NCBI GenBank assembly: GCA_965204155.1
Contig: OZ241971.1
Location: 4,898,001 to 4,962,000, forward strand
Direction: 5' to 3'
Length of the DNA: 64,000 nucleotides
DNA from: UBA6522 sp965204155
GTDB taxonomy: Bacteria; Pseudomonadota; Gammaproteobacteria; Steroidobacterales; Rariloculaceae
The position numbers were made by a program, and so were the translations under genes. The notes beneath the pieces are model-generated. The model had not been told where the DNA came from. It did no database searches and was given only the letters and a program-made list of their open reading frames with translations. How positions within the stretch are numbered: position 1 is the stretch's first letter; each line of letters starts with the position of its first letter. This document shows positions 9,135-17,545 of the stretch, piece after piece.

Positions 9135-11380
9135 GGTTCCCTGGCGGCGGTTCCGCGAACCTCGACTCCGGCGAGGAGCGGCGCGCCTTCACCGTCATGC
9201 TGGACGCGAACGAACCGGCCCTCGGTACCGACGGGAACCGCAAGTATCGCACCCGCCTCGCCAACGAAGTAGCGGCGCCAGACTCCGGGGTCCCGGGCCA
9301 GGTCCGCGAGCGAACGGCCAACCGGGTCCTCGTCTGAGACAAATACGTAGAAGTCGTACAGCAGCTCCGGACAATCGTTGTCCTCACACGCACAGTCGTT
9401 GACCTCACAGCCTCTCAGTGCGATCGATTCGATGTCGTGAATGCCGCCCAGGTCGAGCTGCCACCATCCCTGCAGCCCCGAATTCGACACGGGCCGCGAT
9501 TCCACGGCCAGCGTTGTCGCCGACGGCCGAGGATATACGTAAACGTAGTACGTCGGGAGCACCTTGCCGTCTTCGTCTTCAAACGTCGCGGTGACGGTTG
9601 TCGGCCCCTGCTGAAGAGGCACGTCGAAAAGGACCCCGCGATCACGCTCGCCGATCGAGCCCGCATAGGTATCGGATCCGATGGTGAGCGTAGCGCGAAC
9701 CGCTGCGTACGCTGCGCCGGGCGGATCCCGGTGCGTGGGAGCGCCGGGAACCGGCTCCCCCGGGGGCACGCTGGCGCGTATGGGGTGGTTGAGTTCTCTC
9801 GGCCAGCGCCGCAGTTCCACGATGTACTCGCCCGCGCGCGCAACGTCGACGGCCCATGTGCAATCGTCAACCGCGCGCTGGGTGGCAACCCGGACATCGG
9901 ACTGACTCCAGGCGGGCAGGCCCGACGACAGGCACTCCCGGGTCACCAGCCGGGTCATGTACTGGTGCTCGCTGCCGATGACGGTGCGCGGCGTATCGGC
10001 GAACGTGGGCTCGATGTCGCCCCACCAGCGCTCGTAGACGCCTGTCAGGGAGCTGACGGCCTCCGGATGCTGGCCCGCGACGTCCATGGACTGCCCCGGA
10101 TCGGACGCCATGTCGTACAGTTCCGTCCCGTTCACGAGCCGCCAGCGTTGGGTCATTACACTGCTTTTCCTCCATTTCTCCGGATGCAGGATGCGCTGGG
10201 AATCGATGACGATCGAACGATCCGGCCAGTCCGCCTCCTGCCCCTCGAGCAGGAGGCGCAGCGAGACGCCGTCAAACCGCCGCTCGGCCGGCGCCTCCAC
10301 GCCGGCGAGGTCCAGCAGTGTCGGCGCGAGATCGATGTGCGCGGCCAGTTCATCGATCGTACGGGGGCCCGCCATGTCGCCGGCGGGCCAGCGGAAGAAT
10401 AGCGGTACGCGGTGGCCCCCGTCGTACTCGCTACCCTTGATTCCCTGCATGCCTGCGTTGAAGACACTTTGGCCGTACCCGGTACCGTTGTCGGTCATGA
10501 ACATCAGGATCGTATTGTCCTGAAGGCCTGACTCTCTCAGGTGTCGCCGTAACCGCCCGAAATTTTCGTCGATGTTCTCGATCATGCCCAGGAAGTGCGC
10601 CATCCTGACAGGCTGGTCCCGATACCGCTCCGCGTAAACCGCCGGCGCGTTGAAGGGCGCGTGCGGCGCGTTGGTCGGCAGGTAAACAAAGAACGGACGG
10701 CCTTCTTCCCGGCTGGCGTCGATGAATTTCATTGCTGCATCAAAGATCGTATCGGTAATGTAGCCATGCGTCGGAACAAACTGCCCGTTGTGGTTCATGA
10801 CCGGATCGAAATTCGTGTTGTTCCAGAAATCGCTGATGTTGCCGGTGCCCCCACCGCCCACCAAGGTGAAGACTTCCTCGAAACCCCTGTCTGCGGGACG
10901 GAACGGATACATGGACCCGAGGTGCCACTTGCCGAAAATCCCCGTGGCATAGCCTGCTTCGTGCAACATCTCGGCAATGGTGACTTCGTCCCGGCGCATC
11001 AGTCCGCGGCCGGCGGCCGTGTGCCATACGCCGGTCCGGTTCGAATCCCGGCCCGTGAGCAGCGCGGCCCGCGTCGGCGAGCAGGTCGGGGAGACGTGAA
11101 AGCCGGAAAAGCTGATGGCCTCGTGGGCAAACGCATCGATATTCGGCGTGCGCAGGATCGGGTTGCCGTGCACTCCGAGGTCGGCGTAGCCCTGATCGTC
11201 GGTCATCACCATGACGATGTTCGGGCGCTGCGCCGGGGCGTCGAACTCGGCTTGCGCCATGAAGACTTCCGGTGTCGTCACCCGCCCCCCGCCATCGCCG
11301 ATCATCCCAGGGGCCTCATCCGCCAGCAGCGGCGGCGCGCCAATGGCAAGCAACAGCGACGTCACCAGGCAAGCGCGCAT
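9131..11380 (-). CDS. Sulfatase with C-terminal F5/8 type C-like (discoidin) domain
   Basis: I place the start at the ATG at 11380, giving 749 residues with a signal peptide (ACLVTSLLLAIGAPPLLADE); a longer frame upstream would run into the CDF gene. Residues about 50-480 are a type I sulfatase with IVMVMTDDQGYADLGVHG, the formylglycine site C100-S-P-T-R104, FGKWHLGS and MTDNGTGYG. After a beta-rich spacer, roughly the last 130 residues look like an F5/8 type C domain (LQGWWQLDLGGIHDIESIAL, then FYVFVSDEDP, then GRFVRVQ and LAGVEV), a fold that usually binds carbohydrate. The CDF gene lies 19 bases upstream, and the ATGA overlap with the next sulfatase links all three in one transcript. Confidence 0.9.
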   Translation of the reverse strand: MRACLVTSLLLAIGAPPLLADEAPGMIGDGGGRVTTPEVFMAQAEFDAPAQRPNIVMVMTDDQGYADLGVHGNPILRTPNIDAFAHEAISFSGFHVSPTCSPTRAALLTGRDSNRTGVWHTAAGRGLMRRDEVTIAEMLHEAGYATGIFGKWHLGSMYPFRPADRGFEEVFTLVGGGGTGNISDFWNNTNFDPVMNHNGQFVPTHGYITDTIFDAAMKFIDASREEGRPFFVYLPTNAPHAPFNAPAVYAERYRDQPVRMAHFLGMIENIDENFGRLRRHLRESGLQDNTILMFMTDNGTGYGQSVFNAGMQGIKGSEYDGGHRVPLFFRWPAGDMAGPRTIDELAAHIDLAPTLLDLAGVEAPAERRFDGVSLRLLLEGQEADWPDRSIVIDSQRILHPEKWRKSSVMTQRWRLVNGTELYDMASDPGQSMDVAGQHPEAVSSLTGVYERWWGDIEPTFADTPRTVIGSEHQYMTRLVTRECLSSGLPAWSQSDVRVATQRAVDDCTWAVDVARAGEYIVELRRWPRELNHPIRASVPPGEPVPGAPTHRDPPGAAYAAVRATLTIGSDTYAGSIGERDRGVLFDVPLQQGPTTVTATFEDEDGKVLPTYYVYVYPRPSATTLAVESRPVSNSGLQGWWQLDLGGIHDIESIALRGCEVNDCACEDNDCPELLYDFYVFVSDEDPVGRSLADLARDPGVWRRYFVGEAGAILAVPVGTEGRFVRVQHDGEGAPLLAGVEVRGTAAREP

Positions 11381-11399
11381 GGCCTGCGCGGTTTCCGGA

Positions 11400-12311
11400 T
11401 CAAGCCGGCGCACTGGCGTGCTCGTCGGTACAGACTCCCACTTCGACCTGGACGGTCGCATGGGTGATGTCGAAGCGGCTGGCCAGCCGGGACTGTATCG
11501 CCGCGATCGCCGCATCCGGATGGGCGTTCTCAATGATGCGGGCATGCAGCGTCAGCAGCGAGTGTTCCTGCGACAGCGACCAGGCATGCACGTGGTGAAC
11601 GTCCTCGACCACGTCAACGGTCGAAACCAGGTCCCGGCCGATCTCCTGGACATCCAGTCCCCCCGGGGCGCCTTCCAGCAGCACGTGAGCGGCGTCCCTG
11701 AGCAGGAACCACGCGCTGCGCAGCACCAACAGGCCCACGAAGACCGAGAGCAGCGGGTCGATGGGCGTCCAGCCGGTGGTCATGATGACGATCGCCGCGC
11801 TGACCGCCGCCGCGGAACCCAGCATGTCGCCCAGGACATGCAGCAGGGCGCCCCGGACGTTCAGGTTCTGCCGGTCGGCGCCGCGAAGCACGGCAAACGC
11901 GGCGATGTTGACCAGCAGACCCAGCACCGCCACCGTCAGCATGGGGCCGGCGAGAATCGGCGCGGGACTCATGAACCGTTCGACAGCCTCGAAGTAGATA
12001 AAGCCGACCACAACCACGAGAAAAACACCGTTGGTGTAGGCGACGAGGACCGGGAAGCGGTGGTAGCCGAAGGTGCGCGCGTGGTCGGCCGGGCGCCGGC
12101 TCAGCCTGAAGGCGATCCAGGCGAAAAACAGCGACACCGTATCGACGAACATGTGTGCCGCGTCGGCCAGCAGCGCCAGGGATCCCGAGATGATCCCGCC
12201 GATGACCTCGACGATCGTGAAACCGCCGATCAGCAGCAGTGCCCAGAAGATTCTCCGGGCGTTCCTGCCCTGAGCGTCGGTGGCGATTCCTCGGTCAGAC
12301 GGGATGGTCAT
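11400..12311 (-). CDS. Cation diffusion facilitator (CDF) family metal efflux protein
   Basis: This 303-residue protein has six hydrophobic segments and the CDF metal-site pattern: an H-x-x-x-D motif in AHMFVDT (TM2) and another in HVLGDMLGS (TM5). A cytoplasmic ferredoxin-like C-terminal domain contains HVHAWSL. Members of this family (CzcD/ZitB type) export Zn2+, and sometimes Co2+ or Cd2+, in exchange for protons. The short His-poor TM4-TM5 loop differs from the His-rich loop of many zinc transporters. It sits directly downstream of two ZnuD-like receptors, so import and export of the same metal may be co-regulated. No strong ribosome site is visible before the ATG. Confidence 0.88.
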   Translation of the reverse strand: MTIPSDRGIATDAQGRNARRIFWALLLIGGFTIVEVIGGIISGSLALLADAAHMFVDTVSLFFAWIAFRLSRRPADHARTFGYHRFPVLVAYTNGVFLVVVVGFIYFEAVERFMSPAPILAGPMLTVAVLGLLVNIAAFAVLRGADRQNLNVRGALLHVLGDMLGSAAAVSAAIVIMTTGWTPIDPLLSVFVGLLVLRSAWFLLRDAAHVLLEGAPGGLDVQEIGRDLVSTVDVVEDVHHVHAWSLSQEHSLLTLHARIIENAHPDAAIAAIQSRLASRFDITHATVQVEVGVCTDEHASAPA

Positions 12312-12441
12312 CGAATCAAGTCAATTCTGGTTAAACCCAAGGGCCTGTATTTTCCATGCCTGTGCTTGCGCGAACGCCGGCCGGGCACGGGCCGGCCCGA
12401 CTCCAGCCTGCCGCAAACGTATTGGCATTGCGAATGGCATC

Positions 12442-12470
12442 CGCCCGCACCCGTGTCGGAAGTGCGGGCG
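12442..12470. terminator. Hairpin downstream of the ZnuD-like receptor gene
   Basis: Nine-base perfect arms (CGCCCGCAC and GTGCGGGCG) surround an 11-base loop, starting 20 bases past the stop of the minus-strand receptor gene. No T-run follows, so it is a possible terminator or transcript-stabilising stem rather than a classic intrinsic terminator. Confidence 0.35.
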
Positions 12471-12489
12471 AATCTCGCCGGCAAGCGTA

Positions 12490-14742
12490 TCAGAAGCGAG
12501 TGCGGAACCCGGCCGAAACGTTTCGCCCCGGCAACGGCACCGTATCCTTCACGAACGAGGTGTGCTTGCGCGCCTCTTCGTCCGCGAGGTTTCGACCCAT
12601 CACGAAAACATCGAACGCCGTTCCGCCAGGGGTGGTGACGATCCAGTTGAAATCGGCGTTGATCATCGTGTAGCCCTCGGTGGGCGTTTCGATGGCGGCG
12701 ATGTTGTCCTGGTCGTTGTACTGGGTCACTTCGAGCCCCACGAGGAACCGTTCGTCGTGGTACTGAATCCGCGAGCCGAAGCGCAAGGGCGGCATTCTGG
12801 GCAGATAATCGCCGTTGCTGAGCTTGCCGTTCACGTAGTCGGCGAAGATACGCAGATCGATCTCCGATTCTCCGCGAACCCAGACGGGCGTGAAAAGTTC
12901 GGCTTCGATACCCGAAAAATCGGCGTCCTGCTGCTCGAAGTGAAAGATCGCCAGCTCGTCGTCGAATTCGCCCGTGTTCTGCAGGTAGATGAAGTCGGCG
13001 TAGTTGGTCAGGAACGCCGTCAGACTCCAGTTCGTCCCGCCCCCGGAGCTTCGAATGCCGATATCCAGGTGCTGGGACGTCTCCACGCCAATATTGGGAT
13101 CGCCGATTTCGATGCTCCGGGTGGCCACATGGGGCCCGTTCGCATAGAGTTCCTCCGCCACCGGCAACCGCTGCGCCAACGCCGCGTTCAGGACGAATGA
13201 GTAACCGTCGCCCAGATCGCGAATGCCCGCCAGCGACAGGCTCGTGGCCGAATCGCTCGCCGTGGGCAAATCGCCGGACGGATCCTGTTGCTGGTACTCC
13301 AGCCTTGCGCCCAGGGACACGTGCCATGCGTCAAAGTCCCGCCGTTCGATAATGAAGCCGCCGTAGCTCGTCGTATCCACCGGGGGAACAAACGCTTCCG
13401 CGCCGAGCGCGGAGAACTTCCGGTGGTTGACCTGGAAACCGTAGGCGCCATCCCAGGCGCCCCAGGGCGCGTGCATGAACTCCAGCCTGCCTTCCCAGGC
13501 ATCGTTCTCTACGAGGGTGCCGACTTCTTCGCCTTCCAGTTCCATGTGCTCGTAATCGTTGACGCCGAACCGCAGGTTGATCGCCTCCACCGGCCCTTCC
13601 AGGCCGACCCAGCCGCCCTTCAGGTCGATACGGGTCTGCTTGAGATCGACACGGACGGGCACTTCCTCCTCGTCCTCGTGGTCGTCGTGGTCGTCCTCGT
13701 GGTCCTCATCCTCGTGGTCCTCATCCTCGTGGTCGTCGTCCTCGTGATCCTCGTCGTCGTGGTCTTCGTCGTGGTCTTCGTCCTCGTGATCCTCGTCGTC
13801 GTGGCCGTGCTCATCTTCCTCGTGAGCATGATGATGCCCGGGGACGCCGTAATTGGTTTCGTAGCTGCTCACGGACACACCGAAAAAGCTGTTCTCGCGC
13901 AGCCAGCTACCTCCCAGCGAGAACGCCTGTCCGCTGAGGTCGCTGTTTTCCACCAGTCCGAGCACCGCCTCTTCGTGGTCGTCCTCGTGATCCTCGTCGT
14001 CGTGGTCCTCGTCGTCGTGGTCCTCGTCCTCGTGATCCTCGTCGTGGTCTTCATCCTCATGGTCGTCATGCTCTTCCTCGAGGGCGGCGAGGTCCGCGTA
14101 ACCGGGTATCTCGTAATTTTCCGTTTCCCGACTGATGTAGTCGAAGTGCCAGGCGAAGTCCTCATTGCCGCCGTCCAGGGAAAGAACTCCGCTGCGGGCG
14201 CCGGCGACCGTGTCTCCGCGAAGTTCGACCACGCCTTCGAACCCATCCTCCGGCGCAGACTCGGGGATGCGGGACGTGACCGTGTTGACCACTCCGCCCA
14301 CGGCGCCACTGCCGTACAGCAGCGTGGTCGGTCCGCGGAAGATCTCGATCTGTTGCGCGATCACCGGATCGATGCTCACCGCATGGTCCACGCTGATTGT
14401 GGAAGCATCCATGGTGTCGAGCCCGTCCTCCATGGTTCGCACGCGCGCGCCCGCCAGACCGCGAATGACGGGCCGGGACGCGCCGGCGGCGAAATAGGAC
14501 GAACTGACACCCAGTTGGTTGGCTAACGTCTCGCCCAGACTGCGGGCGACAATCCTTTCCAGGGCCTGTTCGCGAATAACCGTGATCGACTGGGCCAGTT
14601 CATTGGGGGACCGCTCGCGAAGTACGCCCGTCACGTAGACTTCCTCCACCACGAGGACACCGCTCTCGTCCTGCTCGTGCTGCGCGACGGCCGGCAACGC
14701 AAGCACCAATAGGGGCGACACCCAAATTCCTGTTCTGTCCAA
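12490..14742 (-). CDS. TonB-dependent receptor, ZnuD-like, with His/Asp/Glu-rich inserts (copy 1)
   Basis: This 750-residue outer-membrane receptor has a signal peptide ending near LPAVAQ, a plug domain (about 35-170, with ITVIREQALERI and RGLAGARVRTMEDGLD) and a beta-barrel ending in the terminal Phe (SAGFRTRF) needed for assembly. Two inserts, about residues 221-257 and 302-360, consist almost only of His, Asp and Glu. His-rich extracellular loops of this kind are known in ZnuD-type zinc receptors, where they capture metal. The longest insert here reaches about 60 residues. It is followed downstream by a CDF metal exporter and preceded by a close paralogue 38 bases upstream. Zinc is the likeliest ligand, but Ni, Co or Cu are not excluded. 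Confidence 0.88.
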   Translation of the reverse strand: MDRTGIWVSPLLVLALPAVAQHEQDESGVLVVEEVYVTGVLRERSPNELAQSITVIREQALERIVARSLGETLANQLGVSSSYFAAGASRPVIRGLAGARVRTMEDGLDTMDASTISVDHAVSIDPVIAQQIEIFRGPTTLLYGSGAVGGVVNTVTSRIPESAPEDGFEGVVELRGDTVAGARSGVLSLDGGNEDFAWHFDYISRETENYEIPGYADLAALEEEHDDHEDEDHDEDHEDEDHDDEDHDDEDHEDDHEEAVLGLVENSDLSGQAFSLGGSWLRENSFFGVSVSSYETNYGVPGHHHAHEEDEHGHDDEDHEDEDHDEDHDDEDHEDDDHEDEDHEDEDHEDDHDDHEDEEEVPVRVDLKQTRIDLKGGWVGLEGPVEAINLRFGVNDYEHMELEGEEVGTLVENDAWEGRLEFMHAPWGAWDGAYGFQVNHRKFSALGAEAFVPPVDTTSYGGFIIERRDFDAWHVSLGARLEYQQQDPSGDLPTASDSATSLSLAGIRDLGDGYSFVLNAALAQRLPVAEELYANGPHVATRSIEIGDPNIGVETSQHLDIGIRSSGGGTNWSLTAFLTNYADFIYLQNTGEFDDELAIFHFEQQDADFSGIEAELFTPVWVRGESEIDLRIFADYVNGKLSNGDYLPRMPPLRFGSRIQYHDERFLVGLEVTQYNDQDNIAAIETPTEGYTMINADFNWIVTTPGGTAFDVFVMGRNLADEEARKHTSFVKDTVPLPGRNVSAGFRTRF
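13663..13836. repeat. Low-complexity GTC/CTC repeat encoding a His/Asp/Glu tract
   Basis: The plus strand is a near-uninterrupted series of CTC, GTC and GTG triplets. On the coding (minus) strand these read as GAG/GAC/CAC, encoding about 58 residues of Glu, Asp and His in the receptor's second insert. Confidence 0.85.
13970..14080. repeat. Second low-complexity His/Asp/Glu-coding repeat, copy 1 receptor
   Basis: This is about 37 codons of the same GAC/GAG/CAC composition as the tract at 13663, in the first insert of the receptor. Short units such as GAGGACCACGACGAC recur imperfectly. Confidence 0.8.
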
Positions 14743-14780
14743 ATCTCTCTCCGTACGGCGGAACCCTGCCTGATCAGGTA

Positions 14781-17093
14781 TCAGAAGTGCGAGCGGAACC
14801 CCGCCGAAATGTTCCGTCCCGGCAACGGGACCGTATCCTTCACGAACGACGTGTGTCGGCGCGCGTCCTCGTCCGCCAGGTTGGTGCCGTTTACGAATAT
14901 CTCGAACGCGGTACCGCCCGGGGTCGTGATCGTCCAGTTCACATCGGCGTTGATCATCGTGTAGCCCGCAGTGGGCGTCTCGATGGCGGCGATGCTGTCC
15001 TGATCGTCGTATTGCGTGACTTCCAGCCCGACAAGGATTTGATCGTTGTGGTACTGGACTCGCCCACCGTAGCGCAGCGGAGGCATTCTCGGCACGTTGT
15101 CGCCGCCGCTCAACTCGCCGTTGACGTAGTCGGCAAAGACCCGGATGTCGACCTCGGACTCTCCGCGTACGAACACTGGCGAGAAGAATTCGGCCTCGAA
15201 GCCGGAAAAACTGGCGTCGTTCTGCGCGAAATGATAGATGGGCAACTCGTCGTGGTCGTCGAACTCGCCGGTGTTTTCCAGGTAGATGAAATCGGCGTAG
15301 TTGGTGACGAACGTGGTCAGGCTCCAGGTCGTATCGCCCGCGGTGCTGCGCAGGCCGATATCCAGGTGCTGTGACGTTTCGACGCCGATATCGGGGTTGC
15401 CGATCTCGACCGTCTGGGTCGCCAGATGGGGCCCATTCGCATAGAGTTCCTCCGCCACCGGCAACCGGTCCGCCAGCGCCGCGTTGAAGACGAAGGAGTA
15501 GCCGTCGGGCAAATCGCGAACCGCCGCCAGCGAGAAACTGGTGGCCGTGTCGCTCACCGAGGGCTGGCCACCTGATGGATCCTGCTGCTGGTGCTCCAGC
15601 CTCGCGCCCAGCGACAGGTGCCAGTCCTCAATGTCGCGCTGCTCGATGATGAAGGCGCCGTAACTGGACGTGTCCACCGGCGGAACGAAGGCTTCCGCGC
15701 CGACGGCAGAAAACTGCCGGTGGCTGACCTGGAATCCGTAAGCGCCGTCCCAGGCGCCCCAGGGCGCGTGCATGAACTCAAGCCTGCCCTCCCAGGAATC
15801 GTTCTCGAATCGCGTTCCGATCTCGTCGCCTTCCAGTTCCACGTGCTCGTAGTCGTTGACGCCGAAGCGCAGGTTGATCGCCTCTATCGGTCCCGACAGG
15901 CCGACCCAGCCGCCCTTCACGTCGACTCGGGTCTGCTTCAGGTTGATGCGCACCGGGACTTCCTCGCCCTCGTGCTCGTCTTCGTGATCGTCGTCGTGAT
16001 CATCCTCGTCATGATCTTCGTCTTCGTCGTGATCATCCTCGTCGTGATCATCCTCGTCGTGATCTTCGTCTTCGTCGTGGTCCTCGTCGTCGTGGTCGTC
16101 GTCGTGGTCGTCGTCGTGGTCGTCGTCGTGGTCGTCGTCGTGGCCGTGCTCATCTTCCTCGTGGTGATGATGATGGCCCGGGATTCCATAGTTTGATTCG
16201 AAGCTGCTTACGGAAACACCGAAAAAGCTGTTTTCGCGCAACCAGCTACCGCCCAGCGAAAAGGCCTCTCCGACCATATTGCTGTTTTCCACCAGACCAG
16301 GCAGTTCCTCTTCGTCCTCGTGCTCGTCCTCGTGCTCGTCCTCGTCGTGGTCCTCGTCCTCGTGGTCCTCTTCCTCGTGGTCTTCGTCCTCGTGCTCATC
16401 GTGCTCGTCCTCGCCGGCGTGGATATCGGCGAATCCGGGAATCTCGTAGTCGTCCGCTTCGCGGTTGACGTAATCGAAGTGCCAGGCAAAGTCCTGGTTG
16501 CCGCCGTCCAGACTGACGAGCCCGCTGCGGGAACCGGCCACCGAGTCTCCCTTCAACTCGACCACACCCTCGAAACCGTCCTCGGGCGCATACTCGGGGA
16601 TACGGGTCGTGACCGTGTTGACCACTCCGCCCACCGCGCCGCTGCCGTACAGCAGGGTCGTCGGGCCGCGGAATATCTCGATCTGCCGGGCAACCGCCGG
16701 ATCGATGCTCACGGCATGGTCCACGCTCACCGTGGAAACATCCATGGAGTCGAGACCGTCCTCCATGGTGCGGACACGCGCGCCCGCAAGTCCTCGAATG
16801 ATCGGCCGGGAGGCTCCCGAGCTGAAGTAGGACGCACTGACGCCAAGTTGACTGGCCAGCGTCTCACCCAGGTTGGCGCGGCGAATTCGCTCGAGAGCCT
16901 GTTCCCGGATAACGGTAATCGATTGGGCCAGTTCGTCCGCGGACCGCTCGCGAAGTACGCCTGTTACGTGGATTTCCTCCAACAGGTGTACTCCGGTGCG
17001 GCCCTGCTCGTCGTCTTCCTGTGCGGCGACGAAACAGGGAAATGCCAGTGACGCGGATTTCACCAGCCATACAAACCGTTTGAAAAATTGCAT
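14781..17093 (-). CDS. TonB-dependent receptor, ZnuD-like, with longer His/Asp-rich inserts (copy 2)
   Basis: This 770-residue paralogue of the downstream receptor shares its layout block by block: a signal peptide ending near CFVAAQ, a TonB-box/plug region (EEIHVTGVLRERSADELAQS), a barrel, and a C-terminal Phe (SAGFRSHF). Its two inserts, about residues 226-263 and 306-378, are longer than in copy 1. One part is four exact repeats of Asp-Asp-Asp-His. The two genes differ mostly in insert length and scattered substitutions, which indicates tandem duplication followed by repeat expansion. A small Cys-containing exported protein lies upstream on the same strand. The expected role is active uptake of a divalent metal, most likely zinc, across the outer membrane. 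Confidence 0.88.
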   Translation of the reverse strand: MQFFKRFVWLVKSASLAFPCFVAAQEDDEQGRTGVHLLEEIHVTGVLRERSADELAQSITVIREQALERIRRANLGETLASQLGVSASYFSSGASRPIIRGLAGARVRTMEDGLDSMDVSTVSVDHAVSIDPAVARQIEIFRGPTTLLYGSGAVGGVVNTVTTRIPEYAPEDGFEGVVELKGDSVAGSRSGLVSLDGGNQDFAWHFDYVNREADDYEIPGFADIHAGEDEHDEHEDEDHEEEDHEDEDHDEDEHEDEHEDEEELPGLVENSNMVGEAFSLGGSWLRENSFFGVSVSSFESNYGIPGHHHHHEEDEHGHDDDHDDDHDDDHDDDHDDEDHDEDEDHDEDDHDEDDHDEDEDHDEDDHDDDHEDEHEGEEVPVRINLKQTRVDVKGGWVGLSGPIEAINLRFGVNDYEHVELEGDEIGTRFENDSWEGRLEFMHAPWGAWDGAYGFQVSHRQFSAVGAEAFVPPVDTSSYGAFIIEQRDIEDWHLSLGARLEHQQQDPSGGQPSVSDTATSFSLAAVRDLPDGYSFVFNAALADRLPVAEELYANGPHLATQTVEIGNPDIGVETSQHLDIGLRSTAGDTTWSLTTFVTNYADFIYLENTGEFDDHDELPIYHFAQNDASFSGFEAEFFSPVFVRGESEVDIRVFADYVNGELSGGDNVPRMPPLRYGGRVQYHNDQILVGLEVTQYDDQDSIAAIETPTAGYTMINADVNWTITTPGGTAFEIFVNGTNLADEDARRHTSFVKDTVPLPGRNISAGFRSHF
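15959..16176. repeat. Long His/Asp/Glu-coding repeat with four perfect 12-bp units
   Basis: This is about 73 codons of GAC/GAG/GAA/CAC on the minus strand. At 16092-16139 the 12-base unit GTGGTCGTCGTC (plus strand) occurs four times without a mismatch, encoding Asp-Asp-Asp-His repeats. Perfect units suggest recent expansion by slippage. Confidence 0.88.
16304..16415. repeat. Second His/Asp/Glu-coding repeat, copy 2 receptor
   Basis: This is about 37 codons of GAC/GAG/GAA/CAC in the first insert of the upstream receptor. It includes neighbouring repeats of CTCGTCCTCGTG on the plus strand. Confidence 0.8.
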
Positions 17094-17166
17094 TGTCTGC
17101 TCCAGAACTCAAATAACGAATTACCGGCACACCGGAAAGCCCGGTTTCGCGGTATTGCAACGAGGT

Positions 17167-17466
17167 TCAGGAAGCAGTCGGCGGGGCTCGCGCGAAGTGG
17201 TATCGTAGGGGAACGTTGGATTGGACGCGATGGACAGCGTCCGGAATGTGCAGTGCGACGCTTACGAGAACGGCGTCAGTCGTTTCGCAGACATTCGCGC
17301 CCGCAAGGCCCGCGCCGGCGACGCAGAATTCGCAAATGCTGTCCGGCGTGTGATTCTCAGGCGCCGGATCATGGTTGATCACGGCCACCTGGGCCGCGAC
17401 CAGCGCAACCGCGGCGAGCGTCGTGACAAACGCCCGCGAACCCGCAATTTTCCTGAGAATCTTCAT
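17167..17466 (-). CDS. Small exported Cys-containing protein, DUF2946-like
   Basis: From the ATG at 17466 this is a 99-residue protein with an N-terminal hydrophobic helix (AFVTTLAAVALVAAQVAVI), then a His-Pro stretch and a C-x-x-C motif (SICEFCVAGAG), and a C-terminus ending in RAPP. A C-x-x-C mid-protein and an R-x-P-P tail are features I associate with DUF2946, a family often found next to metal-related TonB receptors. That assignment is from memory of the pattern and is not certain. It lies 73 bases upstream of the ZnuD-like receptor pair on the same strand, so it may be a periplasmic metal-binding or regulatory accessory of that uptake system. The longer frame extending upstream to 17700 is not supported. 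Confidence 0.55.
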   Translation of the reverse strand: MKILRKIAGSRAFVTTLAAVALVAAQVAVINHDPAPENHTPDSICEFCVAGAGLAGANVCETTDAVLVSVALHIPDAVHRVQSNVPLRYHFARAPPTAS

Positions 17467-17545
17467 GATCGAACCGGAAAATACTACCCTACGGCGACGG
17501 TCGCCACAATGTTGACGGCCAGGTAAGAGGAGTCGGGAAACCAGA

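Noticed and set aside
7677..9272. 531-codon plus-strand frame
   Set aside because: It lies antisense to a complete sulfatase with signal peptide and active-site motifs and has no family features; high GC content makes long shadow frames common here.
13288..14526. Long plus-strand frame with runs of Val and Leu
   Set aside because: It is the antisense shadow of the His/Asp/Glu-rich receptor. Complementing GAC/GAG/CAC gives GTC/CTC/GTG, which reads as Val and Leu.
15959..16415. CRISPR-like repeats
   Set aside because: The repeats are contiguous triplet-based coding repeats with no spacers between them and fall in frame inside a receptor gene.
17094..17166. Zur-type operator before the metal receptors
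   Set aside because: Only a 5-bp ACCGG/CCGGT stem at 17131-17145 is present; nothing matches a zinc-regulator palindrome convincingly.
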